Under the pieces are notes generated by a model that was not told the origin of the DNA, searched no databases, and saw only the letters and a program-made list of their open reading frames with translations. From NCBI GenBank assembly GCA_021234155.1, contig JAJEKV010000005.1, positions 12,348,787 to 12,412,786 on the forward strand: a stretch of DNA of 64,000 bases, given 5' to 3'. Made by a program: the position numbers and the translations under genes. Positions 12,203-26,335 of this stretch are shown piece by piece (position 1 is the first letter of the stretch; every line of letters starts with the position of its first letter). Source of the stretch: Isoetes taiwanensis. Its lineage: Eukaryota; Streptophyta; Lycopodiopsida; Isoetales; Isoetaceae.

Positions 12203-14721
12203 TTACATATTCCTGTTTGATAGTAAATGAATTAAAAATAGTCTATGTGACTCAACTTTCTTGAGGTAACAACTTAGCTTTTGTGGATGCATATCTAAGA
12301 GAGTATGGAAATTACGAAAACTAATATCAAATATGTCCCTGAGTTCTGCGTATGCTATGCATGTTAGGAACACATGCTCTTCGTCTTCAATATCCCCATT
12401 TGTGCACATTGAGCAAATTCGTTCTCCCCTTGGAATGCCAGACCATCTACCCATCTTTATTTGAAGCTTATGTGAGCCCGTACGGTATCTTGCAATGGTT
12501 TGCTTCAAGTGTCGCGGGATACATGCATGAAGATATGCTTGATCAGAGTACACAAGCATCATATTCACCTCCTTCATGTAATAAGCCATTTTTGTGCCAG
12601 GATCAGCCCAAATCCATTGCAATACTAGTGACTACACCATGTCTCGCACCCCTATTTCTGAGTCTGGCCAACTTGTTCTGTTCAAACCCCAACTATCCGC
12701 CCAATCCAATACATCTTTATACCAGCCCATACTTGTAGATGCTTCCATGGCTTTCTTTGGGATCCGATCATCATCCATCATGCGTACCCTATTAACAAAA
12801 GTTATAGTATGGATCAGTGCCGCCGCTTCCAGTGGCAATAAACCTGCTTCTGCTAGCATAATAGGATAGGGTATTTGCTGTTTGATGCCCATCTCCTCTT
12901 GTAAAAATATCTTCTGAACATTCTCGACCTGTTTCCATAAGCCTTTGGACAAAGTAGGACCCCAAATTGGGGCACCATACAGTATTACTGTTTGGACCAA
13001 AGTTTTGAAAAGCATTCTTTTCAACCCCCAGTCTCGCAACGATGCTTTGCAGCACCGTCTGAGCATACCATACAAAGTTGTTTTCCCTCCAGCTGCACGT
13101 TTCTTAATACACTCTTTCCATTTATATTTCGCACTGAACTCAAGGCCGAGATATTTGTAATGACTTACCGTCTCCAAAGTTTCTCCGTTGTAGGTGAAAA
13201 GCGGCCTGTTTACTGTTCCGCCAGATCATGATCTTGGATTTAGACAGATTAACTTTCATTTTCTTCTCCATGCAAAACTCGCTCAGTGTTACTAAATGTT
13301 CCTGGAGCTCATTAGGTGTGGCTGCCAGCAGCACCACATCATCTGCATAGAGTAACAATTGGATTACATAGTCTCCAATACGAGTCCCTACAAGCCCTTT
13401 CTGCTCTAGCCATGATTGCAATTCATCGATGTACAATCCAAAAAGCGTGGGTGACAACGGGCAGCCTTGCCTTACTCCTATTGTGCTTTGGATCTCTGTT
13501 GGGTTATCTGCTAACCGAACTCTAACTTCTTTATAGAGTTGAGACACTGCACCCATAAGTGAGATCGGGACACCAATCTCTTTCATTCGATTGCCCAATC
13601 CATTTCTTGGAACCGTATCAAAGGCTTTTGAGAAGTCAATGAAAGCAAGGAACAATGCCTCATTCGGTTTCTTAGCCTGTTCAATAACCACCTTCAAAGC
13701 AAGGGCGTGATCCAGTCTTGTGCATTCTCAAACCCACAGCGGCATGCGGCTCTTGCACCGATGGCATCTGCCCATGTGCTTTCGGTTTTACGCTCTAATA
13801 AAGCTGACCTAATAATTTAGAATAAACACTTCCTACCATGATTGTCCGATAATTGCAAACATCTGTTCTTGTACCTGATTTGTGCACTGTGACGACCTTG
13901 TTTAATTGCCAGGACCTTGGCAAACCTTCCTTGACAGCAGCATTCATATGATTCGTTAGGATCTGGAGGAGTTTTTCATCGCCCCACTTCAGCAGCTCTG
14001 CGCACATCCCTTCAAGATCCGCAGCCTTCCCATTCTGCATATGCTCCAAGGCAAAGCTTACCTCTGTTATTGTAAAAAGATCTTCATGCACCGCTGTAAG
14101 ATCCATCTTTGGTGCATTTTTGCGAAGTCTGAGGGGCGTAATAGTTCTGCGGAAAGATCTCCTTCATTCAACGGTTGGTGTTCAGTGTGACCTCTGAGTT
14201 TATTCCAGAAAGTTTTTGGGTGCTTGTGGAACCAGTATCCAAGATCCGATTGCCTTTTCAATTCATAAGCCCTCTTCTTGCTTCTTATCAACTGTTTATA
14301 CCATTTTGGTTTCACCTTAATTCTTGTAGGCAGTTTGGCTCTTGCTGTAGAGCATTCGGCATCCCACCATGAGTTACACGGTACTCCTACCTTCCTCTCA
14401 TGCGGGTGTATCCAAAACAATGTCCGACTTACTCTCTTTATGGTGTCCGGTGGCGCGGGTAGAATCAACAGCTAACTCCCCACTCCAGGTGATGCTATCT
14501 AATGCCTGAGATAAGCGTCTCTGGAAAACCTTCTGCTTCGTGTGGTCTAACTTTAGCCTGGGTTTAACACAGATGGATGCTCTTGTTTCATGCAGTTCTA
14601 CCTTCAATTCAAAACATAGGCTTACATGATCTGATTCTGGCACTTTGTCTCGGAATTCCAATCGTTTTAGTATGCTACTATCATCAGGTGATATGAGCAA
14701 ATAGTCTACAAATACTTTCAC
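12203..14721 (-). pseudogene. LINE ORF2: reverse transcriptase and C-terminal region
   Basis: This part copies the element's RNA at the nicked target. After the endonuclease C-terminus ('SDHVSLCFEL', about 14.61 kb) come a linker and RT fingers ('GKAADLEGMCAELLKWG', about 14.0 kb). The palm follows with 'FIDFSKAFDTVPR' (about 13.63 kb), 'GVRQGCPLSPTLFGLYIDE' (about 13.45 kb) and the catalytic 'LLYADDVVLLA' (about 13.35 kb). Then come a thumb region and a C-terminal cysteine cluster 'CSMC...DEEHVFLTC' (about 12.4 kb). The reading frame is broken near 14.45, 14.1, 13.75, 13.16 and 12.63 kb. All catalytic RT motifs are recognisable, which suggests fairly recent decay. The stop codon of the last segment is at 12203. 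Confidence 0.85.
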
Positions 14722-15400
14722 CCATTGGTGTAATGCAAGTACTGGTATTTGTATGCTTGAATTTCTCTATTCCATTCATGATTTTCAGCCCACATGTGGT
14801 ACCAAAATCTAGCAGCTTATCTCCCATGGCCTTTCTTATCTGATCCGTGGATTGGCGTTTAAAGCTCCCATCGTCTTCTTCCAGCAGGAGTGGGTCACCT
14901 TCTTGCATGTAAGATACAGTCTGCATCCCTTTAGTTCTAGCATTAAAATCGCCTACAATTATGACTGCTCCCTGATCTTTGTACATTAGCACTTCTTTAC
15001 TGAGATTGTGAAGCGGATTATCCCTGTCCATCCCTGCTTGATTATAAACAGCCATGTTTAAAGGGGCATAATAGCAAGCTGCTACATACACAAATTGATT
15101 TTCCAGTTCTATTTGCAGCCACATGTGCTGTTTAAATTCATGCTCTGCTATAACTTTGATGCGATCAGCAATGCCCGTTCTAGCATATGCTGCTAGTCCA
15201 CCATAACCTCGTCCCACACCATGCTCTTTTTTGTTCCATACAGACCCTATTGTTATGAAACCTGGTATGTCCGGAAGAGGTCTCCTTTGATGCTCCCATG
15301 TTTCAAGGAAGAGAAGCACGTCAATTGTGCTCAGCATAACCATGTTTGCCACTATTTTCTCCTGAGAAAGCCCATGCATGTTCCATGACATCAGCCTCAA
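14684..15400 (-). pseudogene. LINE ORF2: APE-type endonuclease domain
   Basis: This is the N-terminal domain of ORF2, which nicks the target DNA. It opens with 'MRLMSWNMHG', followed by 'LLFLETW', 'GRGYGGLAAYAR', 'VYVAACYYAP' and the metal-binding 'VGDFNART', the standard exonuclease-endonuclease-phosphatase series. It starts 12 bases after the ORF1 stop. The frame is lost at about 14.70 kb, and the remaining endonuclease residues continue in the next frame. Confidence 0.85.
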
Positions 15401-15412
15401 GGTCCCAATTCC

Positions 15413-16109
15413 CTATTCTTTCTTCCTTTTGGTTACTACTGCCTTTCCATTTCTATCCAGATATGCAACAAACCCCTCTGTTCTGGCATCTTTTACTTTT
15501 GCCCATTCTCTTTTCCTAACTTCTAACTGTGCAGGAGTTAGATCCATGTCTATCCAGATTTTTTCTGACCTTTTAGTGCACTTCTATTTTGTAAAACCCT
15601 GTTTCGAGCTTCCTCTATGCTGAATTTGACTAGAATTGGTCTATTATAGTTTGCTGGCTTACTAAGTCTTCTGCAGTGAATGGCTTGAGGCTCATGTAAA
15701 TCATGATCTCCTTGAAGAAATGTGCAATAACTTGGTTGACATCTTCACCTTCCTGTTCTATCAGACCGGAGATTTTTAGATTTGTTGCTCTGGTTTGTTC
15801 TTCCAGCCTTTCCGCCGAGAGGCGTTCATGGTGCAAATCCATTTGTGTTTTAGTGGCATTTGCTACCAAATCAGCAAGTTGGATTTGCAGATCATTTATG
15901 GTGTCTTGCAGATTAACCAGCGATTCTTCAGTCTTGGGTTGGAGGGCTTTGAGCTCCGCTTTCAATTCCCTGTTCTGAGTACCCAAATCCAGCACCAAAG
16001 TTCTTAGTTGCGCCATTTCTGCCCTAATCTCCTTCAGCAGCTGATATACCTCATCAACATCGCTAGGGTCTCCCCTGGTGGGAGACCCAGCCTTCTTGCT
16101 TCTGGTCAT
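15413..16109 (-). pseudogene. LINE ORF1: coiled-coil RNA-binding protein
   Basis: Translation starts at ATG 16107-16109 with a basic N-terminus ('MTRSKKAGSP'). A heptad-rich coiled coil follows from about residue 20 to 110 (alternating Leu/Ile positions, charged flanks), then an RRM-like segment with 'ATNLKISGLIEQEGED'. After about 15630 a single net frameshift occurs, and the conserved C-terminal domain continues in another frame with 'QLEVRKREWAKVKDARTEG', ending at a stop at 15413-15415. This is the L1 ORF1p layout (coiled-coil trimer, RRM, CTD). The related frame at 4.3-5.0 kb supports the call. Confidence 0.8.
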
Positions 16110-16165
16110 ATGAAACAGACTGCCGCTATTACAATCGCCAACAAAAGCAGAGCGAAAAAATAAGA

Positions 16166-18178
<2,013 letters not shown>

Positions 18179-18346
18179 TTATTGCTTATCCCCCTTTTTT
18201 TTATTTGAAGGCATGGCTGGTGGGACTTGCACCCACCCACGTCTCTCACCCGATGGTAGTCAGTGGGTTTTTAAACCCTGGTGGGGATCACCCCAATCCA
18301 AGGCCTTACCACTAGACCACCACCGCGATGGGCTTATTGCTTATCC
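18179..18346 (-). mobile_element. tRNA-Gly-derived SINE with 13-bp target-site duplication
   Basis: The 13-bp direct repeat 'ttattgcttatcc' is present at 18179-18191 and 18334-18346. The 142-bp body between them, read on the minus strand, begins with a tRNA-like head. Its 'GTGGTCTAGTGGTAAGG' is essentially the A-box region of tRNA-Gly, and further on 'GGTGCAAGTCCC' is a good B box (GGTTCRANTCC). It ends in an A-rich tail ('aaataaaaaaaa'). Pol III boxes, tail and flanking duplication together make this an intact SINE insertion. Confidence 0.85.
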
Positions 18347-19156
18347 TTAAAAAATTTCGTTCTCATCTTTTTTTCTTTTCTTAGTTGTTGTTGAAAGAAT
18401 AACACAGTTTTGCTGGTGCGATACTTGTTTGGATAATACGATTACTGGATTTTTGTAGACTGAATCGAAGATCTTGAACTAGATCTATTTTTGTTGTAAG
18501 TTTTTTTAACATAAAAGCAAAGCAAGCAGGATTAATTTTTCACCTTGTGATGTCCTTTTTATATTATTTATTGATACAAACAAACTACTTTTAAATCTAA
18601 TGCAAATGGCTTTTACTTTCAGGTTATTCTTAATGGCTCCTCGAAAGACATCACACCTTGGAGCGTGTTGAAGTAACTGAAAATGAGAATGATTAGCATG
18701 CTGAAGGTGATAGCATAGACCTGAAGATGGAACTTGATTTTGGAGTACTAAGTTTTATGTAAACTTGTTGCCTTTTCATCCATCTGTATTGTTTTTTATA
18801 GAAGCTGGTAATGTTTTACAAGCTGCTGCTGTTTTGTTGTTCAAGATACTTTTTTACTGTCTTTTTATGTATTATATGAGTATTATGGTATGTTTTATTG
18901 TAGGAAACTTGCTTCTTGATATGTAACTTACAGGAAATTGTAGGCGAGATTTGAATCTGTAGGAAACTTGCTGGTTGATTTTAAATTTAAAGGAAATTGT
19001 AGGCAACATTTATCTGCTAGCATGTTTCCCAAATAAACATAGGAAATTTTCCTTTAATTAGTAAAAAAATTCCCGAACCAATTACATAGAACTTAGCTGA
19101 AGACTTGTAGGGCTCCGTTTGAGATCCATAAGATCGCCATGGCGATCCTTCATGGC
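18347..19156. other. Gene-less stretch
   Basis: This is AT-rich sequence with a loose direct repeat around 'taggaaacttgct(t/g)(c/g)ttgat' (about 18902 and 18959). I see no gene or element. Confidence 0.5.
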
Positions 19157-20967
19157 TTGTAGATCAATAAGGGTTTAGGGAAAGCGGGCAACCCTATTCT
19201 GGCATAGGAGAAAATGGCTAAGGGAGAGAAGGCATGGCGAATATTGGTGCGCCTCATCTCCGCAGCGGGTACATGTTTCTTTTATGTTACCTCTAAAAAT
19301 CCTCGGAAGACACTTCACAAGTTAGAGTTTCATAAATATGATCCCGTTGTGAGGCAGCACGTTTTATTCACCGAAGCTAAAATGCGATAAAACGATAAGT
19401 TTTTTCTGTTCTCAAAACAGTGCTTAAAATGCGATAAAACGATAAGTTTTTTCTGTTCTCAAAACAGTGCTTTCCTCTTTTTGTAACTGGATTGTTCATC
19501 ATCTTCATTTCCAGTATGGCTAAGGTTTATTGTGATTGTGGTTAAGGTTTATTGTGATTGTGGTGTGGTACGTCTTATCATTATGATCCATATGAGAAAT
19601 ATACTATTATTAATTTTAGTCAATGTTCCTTTCAAAGTTTAGACGAAGATACATTTAATAGACTGCTGGAATATCAGATACACAATAGCTCATTTTACAG
19701 TGTTATCAACCATGCCCACTTTTCACATAAGTTGATTGCTTTCTTCATGGCTATTGCGGAACGATTGCTTCCTTTATGGCTATTGCGGAAGGAGGTTATC
19801 TGTATTGCATTTTGTTATGTTTCCAAAACAATACTTTTTTTGCACTCAGTGTTCATGTAATTTAGGTTTATTTTGTTTCAGATGTATGCATTGGCTCTGC
19901 TGTATAAGATGCCTAGATGCACCAAACAAACAGGGTGGTACATTTTTTTTTACCATCATGCTGAGCATGAATAGACTGCTACATCTAAATGAGGTCTGTA
20001 TAAGAATTTTCTACCATCATGCTGACCATGAGTGGAAGGTCGCAGTATCGACTTCTGCTACATCTGAATGAGGTCTATATAAGCAAGTCATCAGGACCTT
20101 CAAGCTTGTTAGATTTTTCCTTAGTGTGGAATGCATGAGCTTTTTGTGTAATTGTTAAAGCCCCAGAAAAGTTTCAGACTGACTGCAACCATTCTATGAT
20201 AGATATCCATCCAATCTGGTAAAAGTTGGACAGATGAGTCCTAGATGAGTTTCTAGAAATACCCTTCTGCAACTGCAGCATGGCATGAGATGCCAAAAAC
20301 TTTTTGTTTCGCATCATTCATGTCCCCACTTTCCAGACATACTTTCTGGAGTTTGCCATTTTAGGTGAGATTCCACTACGACAGTTCTTGGTGCGGTAGT
20401 TTAGTGTCAAAAAATCTGGAGGAGCCATCTTGCAAAATGCTGAAGGAACTCAAATTCCATTAGTGACAAGGTTTGGAATTAGGCTCGGTTTAGTGTATAC
20501 TTGCTGAAAAGGCTGCTTTAACTACCCGGAGATGAGGGCTGGCAATTGGAAGTTCCAGCGTTAATGACAGTTTAGATTAATTGCCTTCCCGCTATGTGGA
20601 ATCTCACCCTTAATAGAACAATAGGGGTACAAGAACAAAAAAAAATTGTGGATGCATATAAACTATGGATAACGAACCAGTTACAGAAAGAGGAAAGCAC
20701 TGTTTTATCGCTTTATCGCATTTTAGCTTCGGTGAATAAAACGTGCTGCCTCACAACGGGATCATATTTACGAAACTCTAACTTGTGAAGTGTCTTCCGA
20801 GGATTTTTAGAGGTAACATAAAAGAAACCTGTACCCGCTGCGGAGATGAGGCGCACCAATATTCGCCCTGCCTTCTTTCCCTTAGCCATTTTCTCCTATG
20901 CCAGAATAGGGTTGCCCCCTTTCCCTAAACCCTTATTGTGATGGGGTTCACCTGGTTTTGTAGATCA
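19157..20967. mobile_element. Long-TIR (Mutator-like, non-autonomous) DNA element
   Basis: Inverted arms of about 233 bp lie at about 19165-19398 and 20706-20938. The left arm reads 'caataagggtttagggaaag' inward to 'gaagctaaaatgcgataaa', and the right arm is its reverse complement with a few substitutions. The 10-bp direct repeat 'ttgtagatca' occurs at 19157-19166 and 20958-20967, the right size for a Mutator-type target duplication, although about 19 unmatched bases separate the right arm from its copy. The ~1.3-kb interior carries no recognisable transposase. Just inside the left arm a ~48-bp unit is tandemly duplicated (about 19378-19472). Confidence 0.65.
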
Positions 20968-23900
20968 TTTAGTGAGAAATATAGCTACCTTAAACATTAC
21001 AGTTAAATGTGCGACAAATCTTCAAGCGCAACAAAAACCACATATATGTGCTGCTTGTCATATAAGTTTTGGCAAGTCATCAACAAAATTTGGTAAGCAA
21101 TTATTCAAAATAGGTCCTCAATGGTTTTTAAAAGTACAAAAATCAATGCAAAATTACCCTGAGTCGAGTTTCTTTTTATATGATACATAAAAGAGTGTTC
21201 CAATCCAACGTTCCCAATCAGAATAAAATCCAGGAAGGGAATAGCGAGGACTGCAAATACAAGGGTTGTTCAGACCCAAGATTCTTTTATCTTGCTTCAG
21301 GGAACGAACCAAATGGCAAATGTTAAAACACCAAAGGCCAGTTGAAGAAGCCAAGCAAATCATAGAGCAAAAATGTGCCATTAGACAGGTCATGATCACC
21401 CATTGCAAAAAAAAAGTGGCATGGTTTAAAGCTGGCAAGATTTAATCTAGGCTCCATCCGACATCTTCCAAGCATAAACAGCAAGGAAGAAACGCCTCTT
21501 AGACGAAGCGCTAAAGAAAAATAAAAAATTGCAGAGTGCTCAGTTCAGCGGGAATATCAGCACACAGATATTTCTGCTAAGTTCTGTTGAGCTTGATAAT
21601 ATTGAGTCATCACAGCACCTGCCTCTAGCTAGACTGACTACATACAACAAAGAAAACGCACCTCTTTCGCTTGACGGAGCTGCCGCCTATTCCACTAGCT
21701 CCTGCACCGATATACTGCCCAGCGTTATTAGGTTTAGGGTTTCATTGCAAATGGATGTAGCAGATCTACGGCTCAGATTGATGCAGAGACGCTAAATGGC
21801 TCAGGTTCATCAATCAATCAATCAATCAATCTTTTTAATTTGGAATTTTCCGGTACGACTAAAAACTTTTTTGGAATTCTTTTTAGATTAATTTTCTAAG
21901 ATTTTTAGAGTTGTGGCAGCCGTAAAAACTTTCCGATTTTTCAAAAATCATAGAACTCTTTTCTGTAGGACTTTGGGTTTTCGATTTCCACTCTTATCTT
22001 CTCAGGAGGGCATACCAGATCGATGCCACGCAGAACCCGCATGCATCTGGACGGCATCCATATGAAGGATAACTTCAGAGGACGGAAACTTCAGAGGACG
22101 GATTTGCAAGCCAGGCGCTTCCCACGCCATGTTATACTACAAGTAAGTGTTGGGCTTTACCCTCATCTTTTTTGTTAATTGGTTTCATCCGATTTTGCGA
22201 AAGCAGGAATCTGTATATCTCTGCATGCCAATAATCCATTCTTTGGATGAATGCACGGCTTGCGTGGGTTAAATTGTTTCTATTTCTACTTCAAACAGCG
22301 TGACGTTTTTGTTCTGCTTTCTTCTATTTCTACTTCAAACAGCGTGATTTTTTGTTCTGCTTTGACTTGCCTCAGCATTGATCTCATTAGTTCGTCTAGA
22401 TTCTTATTTGCTCTGCACTTGACTTCCCTGTCTGGATTCTTATTTGCTTAGAATCGGTTAACTTGGTCTGAAAGCTTGGACTTAACAGGGATTCAGTTAA
22501 CCTGCGTACATAACAAAGCTTGGACTAGAAATCAGTTAACATACATAGATTTCAAGTGCATTTGAAGGATACTTCCACCTTAGGTAGCTAAAAACATAAC
22601 CTATCGCAAATGAGATATGTTTCACCATTTGTGTTAGCATAGCTTCACATATAGCTTTAGGGTACTTAGCTCCTTCCAAGCTCAGAATGCCAACAAAATG
22701 GTGGGCCAATCTTTATGAAATGCTAAAGTGCAGCAAATTTGGGAGCTTCAAGTGTTTAATCTCCTCTTCTTGCGTTTAATGATATATAAACTGCTTGCTT
22801 TTTATGCTTGAAAACCATTTTTATTTGTTCTTTTTTCTCCATATCTATTCCTTTTGCTTGAAGGCCAGTTCACGGAATTCACCTCATCCATAAGGTGGCG
22901 ACTGAAGAGAATGACTATTTACCGCTCCTGTAGCTATCTACTATTTAACAGATGTTAAAAGCAACTATTGCTGCTCCTCCATCTCAAGAAACTCAATTAT
23001 TATGCCTGTAAAACTTGCTTTTCTTTGGCTTCTCTAGAAATTGATTTATCTTCATTTATTTACAATACTTTCTTTATTCTTTTATGATATGTTACAGGTA
23101 ACTAAATACTGCATGTACGTATCAATATTTGAAATAAGCCTTTAATAAGCTGGTCGTGCATGAAAAGCAACTCTACTTTGAGCAGGAATTTGTGAATAAG
23201 AATCACAAGCCAGTCAAAGGTTATGCATCAGAGAGAACTTCTCTCAAACGGAGGTATGTTGGCTTTGTAGGTCAATAATTTAGACATGCTGCCCTCATTT
23301 TGATATGTTTTACGTATTTTGCGATGATTATAGATGTTTGGAAATTAGAACATGGATGTAATAGGGAGGCATCCACTTGAATTGATATTTCAAGGAATTT
23401 GGGAATGTAGATGAAGTGGTCGTGTTGTGAATTCGCCTAGGTGCTCCAGTTCATTCTCAGACAATATCGACTTTAAGATGCAAGCATTTTGTTTCTATGC
23501 ATTTTGTTTTGACTTCTCTATTTTGTTTGCTTTGCTTTCATATATAGGTATTGTTATGAACTTTAAGAATCTCAGTATTCCATGAATATACATATGAAGT
23601 CTGAATTTTAAACATGAAATTATCCAGGCATGTTAAAAGGGATTTCCTGTTACGTCATGTCGTCATGTCAGGAACATGCAAGTATACATCACCATCCAAT
23701 CTCCTAATATTTTTAAAAGAAAACAATGCTTTCTTACTTGATAATAGTAGTTGTGAGGGAAGTTCTATTTCGAGATTGGAGGATCAAGGTGTGCACAATC
23801 CTACGGCACAGGTTACGAGAGGAATCAGCTGATGCTTACATTGACAGGAATATAAGAAACATGCTTATATTGGTGAGGCAATAAAAATATGTTCCAATTG

Positions 23901-25250
23901 GGACTATCACAGAGACCTCAAATCTAAATGAGGGATGAAATCATCAGTGATGTTAATGATGCACCTTTAAACGTAACCTATCTCAGATGCAGACCTCATG
24001 TTCCAGATTTGGATTTCGAAGCTACATTCTGGTTGTTATGTGGACATTTTTAAGATGCTAATACCCTAGAGGTATCAGGTTTTTTCTGATCCATTCTTCA
24101 AATCCGTGGACCAAGAGCATTTCTTAGAGCATATTAATTAGATTTGATGAATGTGGTACAGACCGGTCTAATCGAACATTGGAATCCACAGATGATCCAT
24201 GCTTTTAGAGTTCTCATAAATCTTCTTCAGCTAGCATAAACATATCTGGTTTGTAAGCTTTGTCAAAGATGCTATATCTGGATTGGCTCTAGCTCACAGA
24301 ATTCAACATCTTTGTCCATCTCCCTTTTTGGTCTCCTTTGTCCATCTGCCTTTTTGGTCAGTGCAACACTCCATTTCTCTCCCTTCAATTTTGAGAAGCC
24401 TGAGGTCGTCGAAACTGCTAAGGCTCACATTCTTAAATCTAACATTTGCAAGTTTCCAAATAGTTGATTAGCCGTTTCTTTCCAGGTACTTGATTGTTGT
24501 TGATTTGTGTCATTGTGTAATATAGATCATCTTATTAGTGAAGCTGTAGCACTTTAAAATAACATATATGACTTGATTATTCATGGGAAAACCACTCGAA
24601 ATTATGAGTTTTGCTCTTCTCATACTTTATATATATTGGACCTGATAAAGAGCCAGAGAAAAATGCTCTATAATACAATACATCTTTATAAGTGCACTTT
24701 TTGCTCCTCTCTCAATATACATTGATATACATTCCAAAATGGTCAGCAGATTGTTCGATATGTCAAAACACATTACTTGCTAGAAAAGAATTACTGGAAT
24801 GAGTATTCAGCAATGAGGATTGCACAATTTAAAACATGTACCACACATGCAAAAGGGTAAGCGTTATATTTTGTTGGGGACTGGAAGATCTAGATTTCCA
24901 ATTTAAAAAACTATTTTAGGCTGCACTGACTAATCCTTGGCCTCTAAACTGTGTTGGGCCACTCATTATACAGGAGATTGGCTTCAATTGGTGGATGAAG
25001 TCCGATGAAATAGGGTATGTTATCTCATTGTACAACTACTCCATGCTATTTTTCAAAGTTCATAAGAAGAAACGTTTCTATCCATCTGCAATAGAATGGC
25101 CCTGTAAACTTCATAAAAGAAACTCCTTAGTATATGATGGTCTAAATGGATATAGAAGTTGTATGTATAACTAAGTTAGGTTGAATTATGCAAAGTTATG
25201 ACTATGATAGAGATTCGTGACCTGCTATTATCTAATGGAGTGATAAATGA
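20968..25250. other. Long gene-less stretch
   Basis: Nothing is convincingly coding apart from one speculative first exon at 22023. Small features include (ATCA)n at about 21812-21832, an 'acttcagaggacgga' duplication at 22071-22101, and a ~40-bp direct repeat 'ttctatttctacttcaaaca' (about 22277 and 22322). Confidence 0.5.
22023..22142 (+). CDS. Possible first coding exon, unknown product
   Basis: An ATG opens 40 codons of strongly basic sequence ('MPRRTRMHLDGIHMKDNF...') ending exactly at a consensus donor 'CAA|GTAAGT' at 22143. I found no clearly matching downstream exon, and the internal 13-bp duplication could be chance. It may equally be a non-coding transcript. Low confidence. Confidence 0.2.
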
Positions 25251-26335
25251 ATTGTTTCTTAGTTGCACTACTATCAGCCAGAGAATTGATTGAATTTGCA
25301 AGAGCCTAATTATTTATAGTAGAGAATGATGTTATATTAGAAACATGTTCAGGTACATCTAGGGGATGAAGTGGGTATGCAATATGAGAGTCATGCATTC
25401 AGATCCAAGATAGAGAATCATGTAGATTGTGCTCACTCAGAAATGTTGTCTAGCATTATTGTTTTATTATACAGCTTGCAGAAAATGTAATATGATTGTC
25501 TAGCATTATTGTTTTATTATACAGCTTGCAGAAAATGTAATATGAACATTCTTCCATGCTAACAGTAGACCCAAGATGGTGCATGCAGTTCTAATAGCTC
25601 TTGAACTTTAAAGTGGGAGATTCAGACCCGAGGTGAGGTGATGAGACTGAAGGTGGTGTATGGATTGTTTCTTAGTTGCACTACTATCAGCCAGAGTATT
25701 GTTTGAATTTGCAAGAGCCTAATTATTTATAGTAGAGAACAATGTTATATTAGAAACATGTTCAGGTACATTTCAGGATGAAGTGGGTATACAATATGAG
25801 AGTCATGCATTTAGATCCAAGATAGAGAATCATGTCTGACATTATTGTTTTATTATGCAGCTTGCAGAAGATGTAATATGAACATTCTTCCATACTAACA
25901 GCGCATTCAGATCCAAGGTGGTGCATGCAGTTCTAAAAACTCTTGAGCTTGAAAATGGGACATTACGTGGCGTATGGATTGTTTCTTAGTTGCACTACTA
26001 TCAGCCAGAATATTGATTGCATTTGCAAGAGCCTAAATTAGAAACATGTTCAGTCTAAGGATGAAGTGGGTATACAATATGAGTCATACATTTAGATCCA
26101 AGATAAAGAATCATGTAGATTGTGCTCACTCAGAAATGTTGTCTGACATTATTGTTTTGTTATGCAGCTTGCATAAAATATAATATGAACGTTCTTCCAT
26201 GCTAACAGCGGGTTCATGGATACAGTTCTAAGGTGGCAGATACAGTTCTAATAACTCTTGAACTTTAAAGTGGGACATTCAGACCCCAGGAGGTGAGGCT
26301 GAAGGTGGTGTATGCAGTTCCATTAACTCCTAAAC
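25251..26335. repeat. Three-copy long tandem repeat (units ~315-410 bp)
   Basis: Copies start at about 25251, 25663 and 25978 with 'attgtttcttagttgcacta'. Each contains 'caagagcctaa', 'agaaacatgttcag', 'gatgaagtgggtat', 'attattgttt(t)attat(a/g)cagc' and 'gaacattcttcca'. The first copy has an extra nested ~50-bp duplication at about 25446-25545. Divergence between copies is modest. No coding potential is seen. Confidence 0.85.
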
